This document shows positions 54,054 to 63,879 of a stretch of DNA of 64,000 nt, in pieces. The notes beneath the pieces are model-generated. The model saw only the letters and a program-made list of their open reading frames with translations, searched no databases and was not told where the DNA came from. The position numbers and the translations under genes are program-made. Within the stretch, counting starts at the first letter, position 1, and each line of letters begins with the position of its first letter. The stretch is from Listeria booriae (GTDB taxonomy: Bacteria; Bacillota; Bacilli; Lactobacillales; Listeriaceae): contig NZ_JNFA01000029.1 in assembly GCF_000766865.1 (NCBI RefSeq), positions 1-64,000 of the forward strand, read 5' to 3'.

Positions 54054-55256
54054 ATGAGTTACAATGCACCGAACAAAGCTGGATTTTACGGCAATTATGG
54101 CGGACAATTCGTCCCAGAAACATTAATGAAAGCAGTCACAGAACTAGAAGTAGCCTACGAGCAATCCAAAAAAGATGAGGCGTTCCAAAAAGAACTAAAC
54201 TACTATTTACGCGATTACGTCGGTCGTGAGTCACCGCTTTATTTCGCGGAACAACTAACCAAACATGCAGGCGGCGCCAAAATTTACTTAAAACGCGAAG
54301 ACCTCAATCACACGGGTGCACACAAAATCAATAACTGCATCGGCCAAGCCTTACTAACTCGCCAAATGGGCAAAAAGAAAGTCGTCGCAGAAACAGGCGC
54401 AGGCCAGCATGGCGTCGCAACAGCAACCGTAGCGGCTCTGTTCAATCTTGAATGTACGATTTTTATGGGAGAAGAAGACATTCGCCGTCAGCAGTTAAAC
54501 GTTTTTCGAATGGAACTACTCGGCGCAAAAGTCGTCAGCGTTTCAGGTGGTAACGGCACGCTCAAAGACGCCGTCAACGAAGCTTTGCGTTATTGGGTTG
54601 CTAACGTGGAAGACACGCATTACATCATGGGTTCTGTCCTAGGGCCACATCCATTCCCGCAAATTGTCCGCGATTTCCAAAGCGTCATCGGCAAAGAAGC
54701 TCGCGCCCAACATCTTGAAAAAGAAAACCGCCTTCCAGAAGCAATCGTAGCTTGTATTGGCGGAGGCAGCAATGCGATGGGACTTTTCTATCCTTTCGTG
54801 AACGATAAAGCAGTCAAAATGTACGGCGTTGAAGCAGCAGGCTCCGGTCTTGATACTGCTTTTCACGCAGCGTCCTTAACGAAAGGCGAAATCGGCGTCC
54901 TGCATGGCGCAATGATGCACATTTTACAAGACGATGCCGGTCAAATCCAAGAAGCCTATTCGATTTCCGCAGGGCTTGATTATCCAGGAATCGGTCCAGA
55001 ACATAGCCATTTCCGCGATGAAGGTCGCGCCGAATACGCCTCGGTAACAGACGATGAAGCCGTCGAAGCGTTTCAATTACTTTGCCGCACAGAAGGCATC
55101 ATTCCAGCACTGGAGAGCTCGCATGCAATCGCTTTTGCCGTAAAACTAGCAGCCGCAATGAACTCTGAAGAAAGCATGATTGTTTGCCTGTCCGGCCGCG
55201 GAGATAAAGACGTGGATCAAATCCGCGCACGTTTGAAAGGAGATAACAAAAAATGA
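54054..55256 (+). CDS. trpB: Tryptophan synthase beta chain
   Basis: 400 residues. The PLP lysine lies in [15 protein letters not shown], the phosphate-binding loop in GGGSNAMG, and the opening [13 protein letters not shown] is typical of TrpB1. It condenses indole and serine. ATG 54054 follows GGAG by 10 nt, and it overlaps trpA by 4 nt. Confidence 0.98.
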   Translation: MSYNAPNKAGFYGNYGGQFVPETLMKAVTELEVAYEQSKKDEAFQKELNYYLRDYVGRESPLYFAEQLTKHAGGAKIYLKREDLNHTGAHKINNCIGQALLTRQMGKKKVVAETGAGQHGVATATVAALFNLECTIFMGEEDIRRQQLNVFRMELLGAKVVSVSGGNGTLKDAVNEALRYWVANVEDTHYIMGSVLGPHPFPQIVRDFQSVIGKEARAQHLEKENRLPEAIVACIGGGSNAMGLFYPFVNDKAVKMYGVEAAGSGLDTAFHAASLTKGEIGVLHGAMMHILQDDAGQIQEAYSISAGLDYPGIGPEHSHFRDEGRAEYASVTDDEAVEAFQLLCRTEGIIPALESSHAIAFAVKLAAAMNSEESMIVCLSGRGDKDVDQIRARLKGDNKK

Positions 55257-56011
55257 AATTACAACAAGCAATCGAAAATGCACATGTAGCCGTTGTCCCA
55301 TACATGATGGCAGGCGACGGAGGCCTTGACCAATTAGAGTCTCAGATGCAGCTTCTAAGCGATGCAGGCGCGACAGCTATCGAAATCGGCATTCCTTTTT
55401 CCGATCCAGTAGCAGACGGCCCAGTGATTCAAAAAGCAGGCTCCCGCGCACTAGAAGCCAACATCAGCTTAGAACAAATTCTAAACCAACTAGCAACAAG
55501 CAAAATCGACATTCCACTCGTTGTTATGAGTTATTTCAACCCAATCTACCATTTAGGCGTAGAAAAATTCATCGAACTAGCACAAAAAACACCGATTAAG
55601 GGGTTAATTATCCCTGATTTACCATATGAACATCGCGACCTAGTCCAACCATACCTTGAAAACACAGATATCGCGCTCATTCCACTCATCTCACTAACCA
55701 GCCCGAAAGAACGTATCGAGCTCATCGCCAAACAAGCACAAGGCTTTATCTACGCAGTCACAGTAAACGGTACAACCGGAGAACGCGCTGTATTCGGAGA
55801 CACGATTGACGAGACGTTAACTTTCTTAAAACAAGTCAGCCCAGTCCCCGTACTAGCCGGATTCGGAATTTCGAATTTAGACCACGTCGCTCGTTTTGCG
55901 AATGTTTGTGATGGTGTGATTGTTGGTAGTAAAGTGGTGCAGTTATTGCATGAAGGCAAACATGACGAGCTTAGCGAATTTATAACAGGAGCGAGTCAGC
56001 TCACAAGATAA
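55253..56011 (+). CDS. trpA: Tryptophan synthase alpha chain
   Basis: 252 residues. The catalytic Glu is in [19 protein letters not shown], the Asp in [10 protein letters not shown], and the phosphate loop in GFGIS and GVIVGSKVV. It releases indole from indole-3-glycerol phosphate for TrpB. The last 120 nt or so switch abruptly from A/C-ending to G/T-ending codons near 55,880. Terminator follows. Confidence 0.97.
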   Translation: MKLQQAIENAHVAVVPYMMAGDGGLDQLESQMQLLSDAGATAIEIGIPFSDPVADGPVIQKAGSRALEANISLEQILNQLATSKIDIPLVVMSYFNPIYHLGVEKFIELAQKTPIKGLIIPDLPYEHRDLVQPYLENTDIALIPLISLTSPKERIELIAKQAQGFIYAVTVNGTTGERAVFGDTIDETLTFLKQVSPVPVLAGFGISNLDHVARFANVCDGVIVGSKVVQLLHEGKHDELSEFITGASQLTR

Positions 56012-56038
56012 AAAGCGAATATTTTCGCTTTTTTTTTG
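56009..56038 (+). terminator. Terminator of the trp operon
   Basis: AAAAGCGAA and TTCGCTTTTTTTTT around a short loop. Confidence 0.9.
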
Positions 56039-56159
56039 ATATTTTTCAACTAATGATTGCAAGCTTGTGCAAGAAGGAGTAAACTAAAATTTAGTTGTGT
56101 TTTCTTTTTACACTAAAAACGGCTCCAATTTGAGCACTTTATAATAAAGGACGAGATCT

Positions 56160-57782
56160 ATGTCTTCTTCAAAACTACTACGTGGCACATTTATTTTAAC
56201 ATTAGGAACGTTTATTTCTAAATTTCTAGGTCTATTCTATGTCATCCCTTTCTACTGGATTATGGGTGGCGCAGGTCCGATGACATTGTACAACTTCGGT
56301 TATGTACCGTATCAAATCTTTCTCGGAATAGCAACAGCAGGGGTTCCGCTTGCGGTCGCGAAATATGTCGCCAAATATAATGCTATTGGTGAATACGAGA
56401 TTGGGCGTCGCTTGTTTAGAACGGGCGTGTACTTAATGCTTGTAACCGGTATTTTGAGTTTCATCGCGATGTATGCTTTAGCGCCAGTGCTTGCAGGCTT
56501 GCAATCTATCGAAGGCAGTGGGTATACAGTGGCGGATGTGACAACGGTTATTCGAGCGGTCAGCTTTGCTTTGATTGTTATTCCGGTCATGAGCTTGATT
56601 CGTGGCTTTTTCCAAGGCTATCAATCGATGGGGCCTTCTGCGGTTTCTCAAGTCATTGAACAAATCGTGCGCATCGCCTTCTTGCTTGCTGGTTCGGCTT
56701 TCGTCTTGTATGTCATTCATGGCACGATCGCGAGCGCTATTAGCTTGGCGACATTCGCTGCCTTTATCGGCGCGCTAGCCAGCCTTATCTGTTTGCTATG
56801 GTACTTCTTCAAACGCAAAAAAGGACTCGATGCCTTGCTGCGAACAAGTAAAGGAGAAGTCACCGTTTCGCTTCCTTCGATGTATAAAGATATTTTCATC
56901 ACCGCGATTCCGTTCGTTGTCGTAGGGATTGCAAGTTCCCTGTATCAACAAATCGACCAATTCACATTCGGACGTATTTTAACATGGATTGGCTACAGCG
57001 GACATGAAGCCGAGAATTTACTCGGTATTGTTAACTTCAGTGCGCAAAAATTAGTTATCATCCCAGTCAGCTTGGCGACGGCATTCTCGATGACGATTGT
57101 GCCACTTGTTACAGCTGCCTACATGCGCGGCGAACAAGAAAATGTGAAAAAACAATTAAACGATGTTTTCCAAGTTTTACTTTTCATTACGCTACCGGCT
57201 TGTATCGGTATGTCACTTCTAGCTGAACCGCTTTACACCGTGTTTTACGAACATGATCCAGCAGGAATTCAGATTTTAGCGGCATATGCACCAGTTGCGA
57301 TTTTACTATCTTTATTCAGTGTGACGGCTGCGATTCTACAAGGAATTGACCAACAGCGTTTCACGATTTTAAGTTTATTGCTCGGTTTGCTGACGAAATC
57401 CGTGTTCCAAATGCCACTAATGATGTGGATGGGCGCGCGCGGTTCTGTTATGGCAACCGGATTAGGTTACACGGTTTCCGTTATTTTCGCAATGATTATT
57501 ATTCGGAAATACGCCAACTATAATTTCAGCGTTATTTTAAGAAGAACGGTACTTATGTTGATGTTAAACTTAGCAATGGCAATCGTTGTCTTGCTTGCTT
57601 ACTACGGTTTCACATTCTTCATCAACCCAGAATCGAAATTTGGTTCCATGTTGTTGCTTATTCTCTGCGGCGGACTAGGAGCAATCGTCTATAGTTATCT
57701 AAGTCTGCGCCTACGGTTATTCGATAAAGTATTCGGACCAAGAGCAGCATCCATCAGGAGAAAACTGCATATTAAAGCCTAA
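56160..57782 (+). CDS. MOP-superfamily lipid flippase (YtgP/SpoVB/MurJ-like)
   Basis: 540 residues with about 14 membrane helices. It opens LLRGTFILTLGTFISKFLGL, typical of the SpoVB/YtgP branch. In B. subtilis YtgP is the MurJ-type lipid II flippase, so a role in peptidoglycan precursor export is likely; another polyprenyl-linked sugar is possible. ATG 56160 follows AAAGGACGAG. A TATAAT lies at 56140-56145. Confidence 0.88.
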   Translation: MSSSKLLRGTFILTLGTFISKFLGLFYVIPFYWIMGGAGPMTLYNFGYVPYQIFLGIATAGVPLAVAKYVAKYNAIGEYEIGRRLFRTGVYLMLVTGILSFIAMYALAPVLAGLQSIEGSGYTVADVTTVIRAVSFALIVIPVMSLIRGFFQGYQSMGPSAVSQVIEQIVRIAFLLAGSAFVLYVIHGTIASAISLATFAAFIGALASLICLLWYFFKRKKGLDALLRTSKGEVTVSLPSMYKDIFITAIPFVVVGIASSLYQQIDQFTFGRILTWIGYSGHEAENLLGIVNFSAQKLVIIPVSLATAFSMTIVPLVTAAYMRGEQENVKKQLNDVFQVLLFITLPACIGMSLLAEPLYTVFYEHDPAGIQILAAYAPVAILLSLFSVTAAILQGIDQQRFTILSLLLGLLTKSVFQMPLMMWMGARGSVMATGLGYTVSVIFAMIIIRKYANYNFSVILRRTVLMLMLNLAMAIVVLLAYYGFTFFINPESKFGSMLLLILCGGLGAIVYSYLSLRLRLFDKVFGPRAASIRRKLHIKA

Positions 57783-57785
57783 CGA

Positions 57786-57828
57786 AAAAAGTTTGCGAGC
57801 CAAAAATCGGCTTTGCAAACTTTTTTTG
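57786..57828. terminator. Bidirectional terminator
   Basis: AAAAAAGTTTGC and GCAAACTTTTTTT with inner GAGCC/GGCTT pairing, between the flippase and the Lrp-type gene. Confidence 0.9.
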
Positions 57829-57829
57829 T

Positions 57830-58246
57830 TTAGAAAATGGCTTTTTCAGTAGAGGAAAAAATCAAATGGGTGGAAGATTTGCCGTATTTAATCGCATCAT
57901 CAATAAACAGCTCCAAAGCTTCCATACTGACCGAACTGATTTTAACAAGGTAGCTAAATTGTCCAGCTAAACGATGACATTCCAACACATCCGGTTGTTT
58001 CACACAAAAATCGTAAAAAGCTTTGCAATCATGTGTTTCAAATAAGATGAAAGCAGTCATGATTCGTCCAAGTGCAGCAAGCGATATGTTAGCAGTATAG
58101 CCAGTAATAACCCCTTTTTCTTCTAATTTCGTGACCCGTTCTTTTGTGGCGGGAGGGGTTAGCATGACGAGCTCGGCTAGTTCTTTCATCGAAATCCGCG
58201 CATTTTTTTCTAGAATGGATAGGATTTTGATATCTGTATTGTCCAT
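57830..58246 (-). CDS. Lrp/AsnC-family transcriptional regulator
   Basis: 138 residues. The helix-turn-helix is at about 1-55 (MDNTDIKILSILEKNARISM, then LVMLTPPATKERVTKLEEKG) and the RAM ligand domain follows. It probably senses an amino acid. It is divergent from the DJ-1-like gene, with about 140 nt of A/T-rich DNA between, a likely place for its own operator. ATG 58246 has only a weak ribosome-binding site (GAGG). Confidence 0.92.
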   Translation of the reverse strand: MDNTDIKILSILEKNARISMKELAELVMLTPPATKERVTKLEEKGVITGYTANISLAALGRIMTAFILFETHDCKAFYDFCVKQPDVLECHRLAGQFSYLVKISSVSMEALELFIDDAIKYGKSSTHLIFSSTEKAIF

Positions 58247-58388
58247 TTTATACCTCGTTTCATTAAATAAATATTTTGAGACGATAAACTTTGTTTTTAA
58301 TAGTATAACATAGAAAATTGGTTAGATAATATATGTAAATTCGTTTTTCATTTCGTTAAAATAAGGATAGGAAAAGGAGGTTTTCGAG

Positions 58389-58979
58389 ATGACAAAAAGA
58401 ATTATGATGTTGCTTGCAGATGGGTTTGAGGCGGTAGAAGCCAGTGTTTTTACGGATGTACTTGGTTGGAATCAGTTCGAAGGAGCAGGGGGAACGGAGC
58501 TGGTGACGGTTGGTTTGCGTGAGCAATTGAGGTGTACGTGGAATTTCACAGTAGTTCCAGAGTATACGCTGGATCAAGTAGATCTTGCTAGTTTTGATGC
58601 GTTGGTGATTCCTGGTGGTTTTGAAGAAGCTGGGTTTTATGAAGATGCGTATGATGAGGCGTTTTTGGACGTGATTCGGTATTTTTATGCGCAGGATAAA
58701 TGGATTGCTACGATTTGCGTTGCGGCGCTGGCACTTGGAAAAAGCGGGATTTTGCAAGGAAAGAAAGCGACGACGTATAACGGTGTTGGCAGTGTGCGAC
58801 AAGCGCAGTTGCGGGAATTTGGCGCGGAAGTATTGCAAGACCCAATCGTAATGGACGGCAAAATTATCACATCTTACAATCCATCAACAGGCTTTGATGT
58901 GGCATTCTTGGTTTTGGAATTGCTGACGAATGCGGAAAACAGACAACATGTTGAACGGTTAATGGGATTTCGCGACTAA
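58389..58979 (+). CDS. DJ-1/PfpI-family protein
   Basis: 196 residues. The opening MTKRIMMLLADGFEAVEASV carries the conserved E14, and the nucleophile elbow is ATICVAALALGKSG with C110. Most family members have a His or Gly after the Cys region; here Val-Ala follows, so the exact chemistry (protease-like, deglycase-like or chaperone) is uncertain. ATG 58389 follows AAAGGAGG. Confidence 0.88.
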   Translation: MTKRIMMLLADGFEAVEASVFTDVLGWNQFEGAGGTELVTVGLREQLRCTWNFTVVPEYTLDQVDLASFDALVIPGGFEEAGFYEDAYDEAFLDVIRYFYAQDKWIATICVAALALGKSGILQGKKATTYNGVGSVRQAQLREFGAEVLQDPIVMDGKIITSYNPSTGFDVAFLVLELLTNAENRQHVERLMGFRD

Positions 58980-59018
58980 AAAAGAACTAAAAGGCATAAA
59001 AAACCTCTTAGTTCCAGT
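58979..59018 (-). terminator. Terminator of nnrD
   Basis: On the - strand GGAACTAAGAGG pairs with CCTTTTAGTTC, followed by TTTTTT. Confidence 0.85.
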
Positions 59019-59020
59019 GA

Positions 59021-59863
59021 TTAATAAGGATTGTCATCCGTTTCGCTGAATTTCTTCAAGTAATACGGAATTTGTTCAGCGACTTCGGTTGGCAAGACAA
59101 CGTATTTCTTTTTCGCCAATGTTTCGCCAATATAACTGTGCAAAAATACAGCGGTTAAAACGGCATGTTTCGGCGTTTCAAGTTGACCGAGCAAGCCTGC
59201 AATCATGCCTGCCAATGTGTCTCCCATGCCACCAGTTGCCATCGCAGGTGTACCGTATATGTTTTGCCAAATATCATCCTCGATATAAACGCGCGTGCGA
59301 TGATCCTTCAACACAACAATGGCATGCAATTCATCCGCGAAATCTTGATTTTTCGCGTCATCCAAGCTCTCCGTGTTCGTGTGCGTCAGCCGCTCCCATT
59401 CTTTGCGGTGCGGAGTGAAAATCAGCGTCGCGTCCGGCGTCGGGTACTCCCCATTCGCATACAACGTAATACCGTCACCATCCACAATCACGCGCTGCTG
59501 GGCATGCGTATGCTCACAAACAAGATGCAGTAACGTTTGCGCCGTCTCGTCCAAGCCAAGTCCTGGTCCAATCAAAATCGCATCAAACTGCGGCAAAACT
59601 TCCATCAAGTAATCCGTATCGCTCGAATCAATAAACATCGCTTCCGGAAGCCTAGCGTGAAGTGCAGATCGGTTCACATGATGCGTCGCCACAGAAACAA
59701 GTCCAGCACCACTATGAATCGCACCTTGCGCAGCCATAATAATCGCGCCACCTAACCGTTCATTGCCACCGATTAATAAAACACGTCCATAATCGCCTTT
59801 ATTCGTCTCATCGTCCCGCTGTTTAATCCACGCACAAACCACTTTTGGCGTAATTTTTTTCAT
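59021..59863 (-). CDS. nnrD: ADP/ATP-dependent NAD(P)H-hydrate dehydratase
   Basis: 280 residues of the ribokinase-like YjeF C-terminal family. Blocks are GRVLLIGGNERLGGAIIMAA, AILIGPGLG, TPHRKEWERL and the anion hole GTPAMATGGMGDTLAGMIAG. It repairs hydrated NAD(P)H. The epimerase domain (NnrE) that is fused in some bacteria is absent here. ATG 59863 has GGACGA upstream. Confidence 0.95.
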   Translation of the reverse strand: MKKITPKVVCAWIKQRDDETNKGDYGRVLLIGGNERLGGAIIMAAQGAIHSGAGLVSVATHHVNRSALHARLPEAMFIDSSDTDYLMEVLPQFDAILIGPGLGLDETAQTLLHLVCEHTHAQQRVIVDGDGITLYANGEYPTPDATLIFTPHRKEWERLTHTNTESLDDAKNQDFADELHAIVVLKDHRTRVYIEDDIWQNIYGTPAMATGGMGDTLAGMIAGLLGQLETPKHAVLTAVFLHSYIGETLAKKKYVVLPTEVAEQIPYYLKKFSETDDNPY

Positions 59864-59963
59864 GATATATCGTCCTTTCTTCTATTTTTCGTATGTAATT
59901 GCGCTTTTTCTTGCTTAATTGTTCAATATAGTATAACCTATCCACAAAAGGAGTGAAAGTAAT

Positions 59964-60371
59964 ATGAAACCGATTTTTCCGGCAGTAAAAGCAGTTATTG
60001 TACATAAGGGTCATTTTCTTGCCTTAAAGAAGGCGGACGCGGACGGGGATGTCTGGGAGCTGCCTGGTGGCAAGATGAACTTTGGTGAGACAAAAGGTGA
60101 GGCGTTATTCCGCGAAGTGCTTGAAGAAACAGGCTTACAAGTCCAGCCATTTATTTTGTATGATACGTGGGAATTTTTCCAACCAGAGTATCAAATTACC
60201 GGCGTGATTTATTTGTGTGAAAAACCAGAAGGCGAAGTTCGAATTTCGAGTGAACATAAAGCGTACGAATGGTTTCCACTGGAAGCAAGCAGCCTGGAAC
60301 GAATGGATGTCGTCTTTGCGTCGCGCATGGTTCGCTGGGATTTTGATGCGATTAAAGGATTTATGGCGTAA
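59964..60371 (+). CDS. Nudix hydrolase
   Basis: 135 residues with a full Nudix box, GGKMNFGETKGEALFREVLE plus ETG (about 37-59). The substrate is unknown; small size and lack of extra domains fit a nucleotide-pool cleaner. ATG 59964 follows AAAGGAGTG. It is divergent from nnrD and 84 nt before pepV. Confidence 0.9.
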   Translation: MKPIFPAVKAVIVHKGHFLALKKADADGDVWELPGGKMNFGETKGEALFREVLEETGLQVQPFILYDTWEFFQPEYQITGVIYLCEKPEGEVRISSEHKAYEWFPLEASSLERMDVVFASRMVRWDFDAIKGFMA

Positions 60372-60454
60372 TTCACCTCAAAATGCTTTCATGTCGCAAC
60401 AAAAGAGTATACAATAGGGGAGTAAATATATAATTTGAAGGGATTGTTAGGAAT

Positions 60455-61867
60455 ATGAGTACAATCAATTGGCAAGAAGAAGCGGAAAAACGTCGCGAGG
60501 ATTTCAAACGTGATTTATTCGCCATTTTAAGCATTCCAAGTGTTCGCGATGATTCCAAAGCGACAGAAGACGCACCATTTGGTCCAGACGTGAAAAAAGC
60601 ATTGGATTTTGCTTTAGAATTGGCCGAAAAAGACGGCTTTGCGATTAAAGAAGTTGGCAATGTAGCGGGACACGCGGAGTTTGGACAAGGTGAAGAACTT
60701 GTGGCAGCGCTAGGTCACGTTGATGTTGTACCAGTTGGCGATGACTGGTCACACGATCCATTTGATCCAATTTTGAAAGATGGGAAAGTATTTGCCCGTG
60801 GCTCAGCGGACGATAAAGGCCCAGCAATGGCGGCATACTATGCGATGAAGATTATTAAAGAATTAGAGTTGCCATTATCACGCCGTGTGCGGATGATTTA
60901 CGGTTCGGATGAAGAAAGCGGCATGTCTTGTGTGGAGCGTTATTTTGAAACAGAAGAACAACCAACAATGGGCTTTGTGCCAGATGCTGAATTCCCGATT
61001 ATTCACGCGGAAAAAGGTATTTCTGAGTTGGATATTTCGTTCAAAGATGGCGAAAAAGACGGCAATGCAGACTTCCGTTTAATCAGTTTTGAATCTGGCG
61101 CACGTTACAACATGGTTCCAGACCACGCGAAAGCTGTTTTGGAAGATGTTAAAGATGTGGCCCAGCTTACAAAACAATTCGACGCTTACAAAAAAGAAAC
61201 AAAGCTTGCTGGTGAACTTGTAGAATCTGGTAATCAAGTAACGGTTTCTCTTATCGGTAAAGCAGCGCATGCGATGGAGCCAAACAATGGGATTAACGCA
61301 GGTCTGCATTTAGTTGCGTTCCTTGGCAAATTCACATTGACTGGTGCGGCGAATGATTTCGTGATGTTCGGTAAAGATTACTTATACGGCGATTCACGTG
61401 CGATGAAACTAGGTATCCGTTACGAAGATGATGAAAGCGGCGAATTGACAATGAACGTCGGCGTGATTCGTTACAGCGTCAGCGAAGGCGGTCGTTACGG
61501 CCTCAACTTCCGTTACCCAGTGACAGCAAACATGGATAAGCTAAAACTAAAAATGGAAACAGTAGTAAACGAATACAGCGGTCAATACACGCACTACGAT
61601 GATTCCAAACCACTATTCGTACCAAAAGACCATAAATTAATCAAAGTGTTGCAAGAAGTATACACAAGCCAAACAGGCGAAGAAGCAACATTGCTTGCTA
61701 TCGGTGGCGGAACTTATGCGCGTCATATGGAGACAGGTGTTGCCTTTGGAGCCCTATTCCCAGGCCGCGAAGACACGATGCACCAAAAAGACGAATTCGC
61801 GTATTTCGACGATTTAGTAAAAACAATCGGAATTTACGCAGAAGCGCTTTACAAATTAGCGAAGTAA
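60455..61867 (+). CDS. pepV: Dipeptidase PepV (M20 family)
   Basis: A 470-residue zinc metallopeptidase. The metal and catalytic blocks are LGHVDVVPVGDDW, ARGSADDKGPAMAAYYA and YGSDEESGMSCV; a late His lies in GGTYARHM. It cleaves dipeptides, including beta-Ala-type ones, in the cytosol. ATG 60455 is preceded by a weak AAGGGA and AGGA. A D-amino acid transaminase gene follows after a terminator, as in Listeria. Confidence 0.95.
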   Translation: MSTINWQEEAEKRREDFKRDLFAILSIPSVRDDSKATEDAPFGPDVKKALDFALELAEKDGFAIKEVGNVAGHAEFGQGEELVAALGHVDVVPVGDDWSHDPFDPILKDGKVFARGSADDKGPAMAAYYAMKIIKELELPLSRRVRMIYGSDEESGMSCVERYFETEEQPTMGFVPDAEFPIIHAEKGISELDISFKDGEKDGNADFRLISFESGARYNMVPDHAKAVLEDVKDVAQLTKQFDAYKKETKLAGELVESGNQVTVSLIGKAAHAMEPNNGINAGLHLVAFLGKFTLTGAANDFVMFGKDYLYGDSRAMKLGIRYEDDESGELTMNVGVIRYSVSEGGRYGLNFRYPVTANMDKLKLKMETVVNEYSGQYTHYDDSKPLFVPKDHKLIKVLQEVYTSQTGEEATLLAIGGGTYARHMETGVAFGALFPGREDTMHQKDEFAYFDDLVKTIGIYAEALYKLAK

Positions 61868-61893
61868 GGTATATAATTGAAAAAAATTAAATG

Positions 61894-61962
61894 AAAGCAG
61901 AGATGCGGAAAAAAGGAGGAACTTGCTGTCAAGCGACCCTTTTTTCCGTCACTGCTTTGATT
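61894..61962 (+). terminator. Terminator of pepV
   Basis: A long stem: AAAGCAG and CGGAAAAAAGG on the left, CCTTTTTTCCG and CTGCTTT on the right. Confidence 0.8.
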
Positions 61963-62009
61963 TGAATTTTTAGATAGTTGCAAAAATAGGTAATAAAGGA
62001 GTGCTAACA

Positions 62010-62873
62010 ATGAAAGTATTAGTAAACAATCAATTAATAGAACGCGTAGAAGCAAAAATTGATATAGAAGATCGGGGATATCAGTTCGGAGACGGTGTAT
62101 ACGAAGTTGTTCGTGCTTATAATGGCCAATTCTTTACATACGAGGAGCACATTGATCGCCTGTACGCCAGTGCGAATAAGATTGATCTTGTTATTCCTTT
62201 TGAAAAAGCAGAATTACGTGAATTACTGGAAGGGTTACTAAAAGCAAACAATATTGGGACAGGAAATGTGTATTTGCAAGTTACTCGCGGTATTCAATCG
62301 CCTCGAAACCACGTTGTTCCAGAACTTCCATTAGAAGGTGTGTTGACGGCTTCTGCAAGTGAAGTGCCGCGTGACACGACGCTATTTGAACAAGGACGCA
62401 AAGCGATTTTGGAAGAGGATGTTCGTTGGTTGCGTTGCGATATTAAGAGCCTGAACTTGCTTGGCAACACGATGGCGAAGAACAAGGCGCACCAAGCTGG
62501 GGCTTTTGAAGCGATTTTGCACCGCGGCGAGGAAGTGACGGAAGGCTCGGCGACCAATGCGTATATTATTAAGGACGGTACGTTGATGACACATGCAGCG
62601 GATAATCTGATTTTGAGCGGGATTACACGCCAAGTTATTCTACAAGTAGCGCGCGATATCGGTGTTCCGGTTGCGGAAACTGGCTTTACGCTTACGGATT
62701 TAGCGACGGCTGACGAGGTCTTCATCTCCAGCACGACGATTGAAGTAACGCCAATCATCGAAATTGATGGCAAACAAGTGCGCGACGGCAAACGTGGCCC
62801 AATTACGAAAAAAATTCACGACGCTTTCACAGCAGAAGTTCTAAAACAATGCGGCGAATTAGCATTTAGTTAA
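62010..62873 (+). CDS. dat: D-amino acid aminotransferase
   Basis: A 287-residue class IV PLP transaminase. The PLP lysine is in CDIKSLNLL (residue about 145), the family block is EVTEGSATNAYIIKDG and the start has DIEDRGYQFGDGVYEVVRAY. It makes D-glutamate from D-alanine for peptidoglycan. ATG 62010 follows AAAGGAG; GTG 62001 lies in that site. The 5' part is A/T-rich and later codons are G/C-ending. Confidence 0.95.
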   Translation: MKVLVNNQLIERVEAKIDIEDRGYQFGDGVYEVVRAYNGQFFTYEEHIDRLYASANKIDLVIPFEKAELRELLEGLLKANNIGTGNVYLQVTRGIQSPRNHVVPELPLEGVLTASASEVPRDTTLFEQGRKAILEEDVRWLRCDIKSLNLLGNTMAKNKAHQAGAFEAILHRGEEVTEGSATNAYIIKDGTLMTHAADNLILSGITRQVILQVARDIGVPVAETGFTLTDLATADEVFISSTTIEVTPIIEIDGKQVRDGKRGPITKKIHDAFTAEVLKQCGELAFS

Positions 62874-62883
62874 ATTTTTAAAA

Positions 62884-62919
62884 TCGGATGAGTCTTTTGC
62901 GGACTTGTCCGTTTTTTTT
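62884..62919 (+). terminator. Terminator of dat
   Basis: CGGATGAGTC and GACTTGTCCG (two G-U pairs) around a 7-nt loop, then eight T residues. Confidence 0.85.
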
Positions 62920-62932
62920 GGAGGTGTCTACG

Positions 62933-63283
62933 ATGGATCAAGATTTAAAAGCGCTTTTGCAAAACCAAGAAGAACAGTTGCTTCGTCCAGAAATCCGAAC
63001 ATCGAAAGAGGCGCTTAGCCAATTGCTCGCTGCTGATTTCTTTGAATTTGGAAGTTCTGGTCGAGTTTTATATCGTGAGGAAGAAATAGATGAAACGGGG
63101 ATTGGCGTTGTCGATATGCAACTCAGTGATTTTGAAATCAAGCCATTAGCTGCGGATGTTGTCCTTGCGACATATCGTATTTTCAACGTAGAACAAAAGC
63201 AGTCGTCCCTTCGAAGCTCTATTTGGAAATTCCAGAACAATCGCTGGCAACTTGTCTTTCATCAAGGTACAAAAACTATGTAA
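62933..63283 (+). CDS. NTF2-like (DUF4440-type) protein
   Basis: 116 residues, beginning MDQDLKALLQNQEEQLLRPE, with a cone-shaped NTF2-like pattern ending WKFQNNRWQLVFHQGTK. Such proteins bind small ligands or act as minor enzymes; no function can be given. ATG 62933 follows GGAGGTG, directly after the dat terminator. The upstream in-frame GTG/ATG-type extension would cross that terminator. Confidence 0.8.
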   Translation: MDQDLKALLQNQEEQLLRPEIRTSKEALSQLLAADFFEFGSSGRVLYREEEIDETGIGVVDMQLSDFEIKPLAADVVLATYRIFNVEQKQSSLRSSIWKFQNNRWQLVFHQGTKTM

Positions 63284-63349
63284 CTAATTACATATAAAAA
63301 AATAATTGACGAATACGCCCAATGTTATCGTTTTCAGGAAAAAATAGGC

Positions 63350-63404
63350 TTGACAACGATAAAATTAGGCGTATAATTGCTATTGTTAATAGTTCGTATG
63401 CGAA
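63350..63404 (+). promoter_or_regulatory. marR promoter with two palindromes
   Basis: TTGACA (63350-63355), 16 nt, TATAAT (63372-63377). CTATTGTTAATAG (63380-63392), a 5-3-5 palindrome, lies at the expected transcription start and is followed at once by TTCGTATGCGAA (63393-63404). Either could be the autorepressor site. Confidence 0.65.
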
Positions 63405-63441
63405 TCTTTCGCTCTTGAACATTAAAGGAGGGGAAGTAAAT

Positions 63442-63873
63442 ATGGATGAGAAGTTGATACGAGAAGTGGTGCTATCCTTTCGATCGGTACAGCGCAAAAT
63501 ACACCAATACTTGCAAGAAGAGGCCGCGAAACGTGACATCACAACGGTGCAACTTTTTTCATTAGGAACGTTAAAAAGGGAACCGCACTTAACGCTTGGC
63601 GAACTAGCTGAACGGGTGCAGGTGAACAAAAGTACGATGAGCGGTATTGTGGACCGTCTTGTCAAAGCCAATTACTTAACACGCGGACGTGAAGAAGGAA
63701 ATCGTCGCGCGCTTAATTTACAACTAACTGCTGAAGGCTTGGCTAAAGTCGATGAAACATATGATTTGTTTTTCAATCGATTGGAGCGTGTTTTGGAAAT
63801 TGAAACAGAAGAGCTAGAAGCGATGTTAGACACACACAAGAAAATGATTGCGTTATTGGAGCGAAAGGAGTAA
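63442..63873 (+). CDS. MarR-family transcriptional regulator
   Basis: 143 residues with the MarR winged helix: LTLGELAERVQVNKSTMSGI (recognition helix), then VDRLVKANYLTRGREEGNRR (wing). It probably represses itself and the exporter that follows 6 nt later. ATG 63442 follows AAAGGAGGGG by 9 nt; the frame extends upstream across the promoter and is not used. Confidence 0.93.
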   Translation: MDEKLIREVVLSFRSVQRKIHQYLQEEAAKRDITTVQLFSLGTLKREPHLTLGELAERVQVNKSTMSGIVDRLVKANYLTRGREEGNRRALNLQLTAEGLAKVDETYDLFFNRLERVLEIETEELEAMLDTHKKMIALLERKE

Positions 63874-63879
63874 GAAAGA

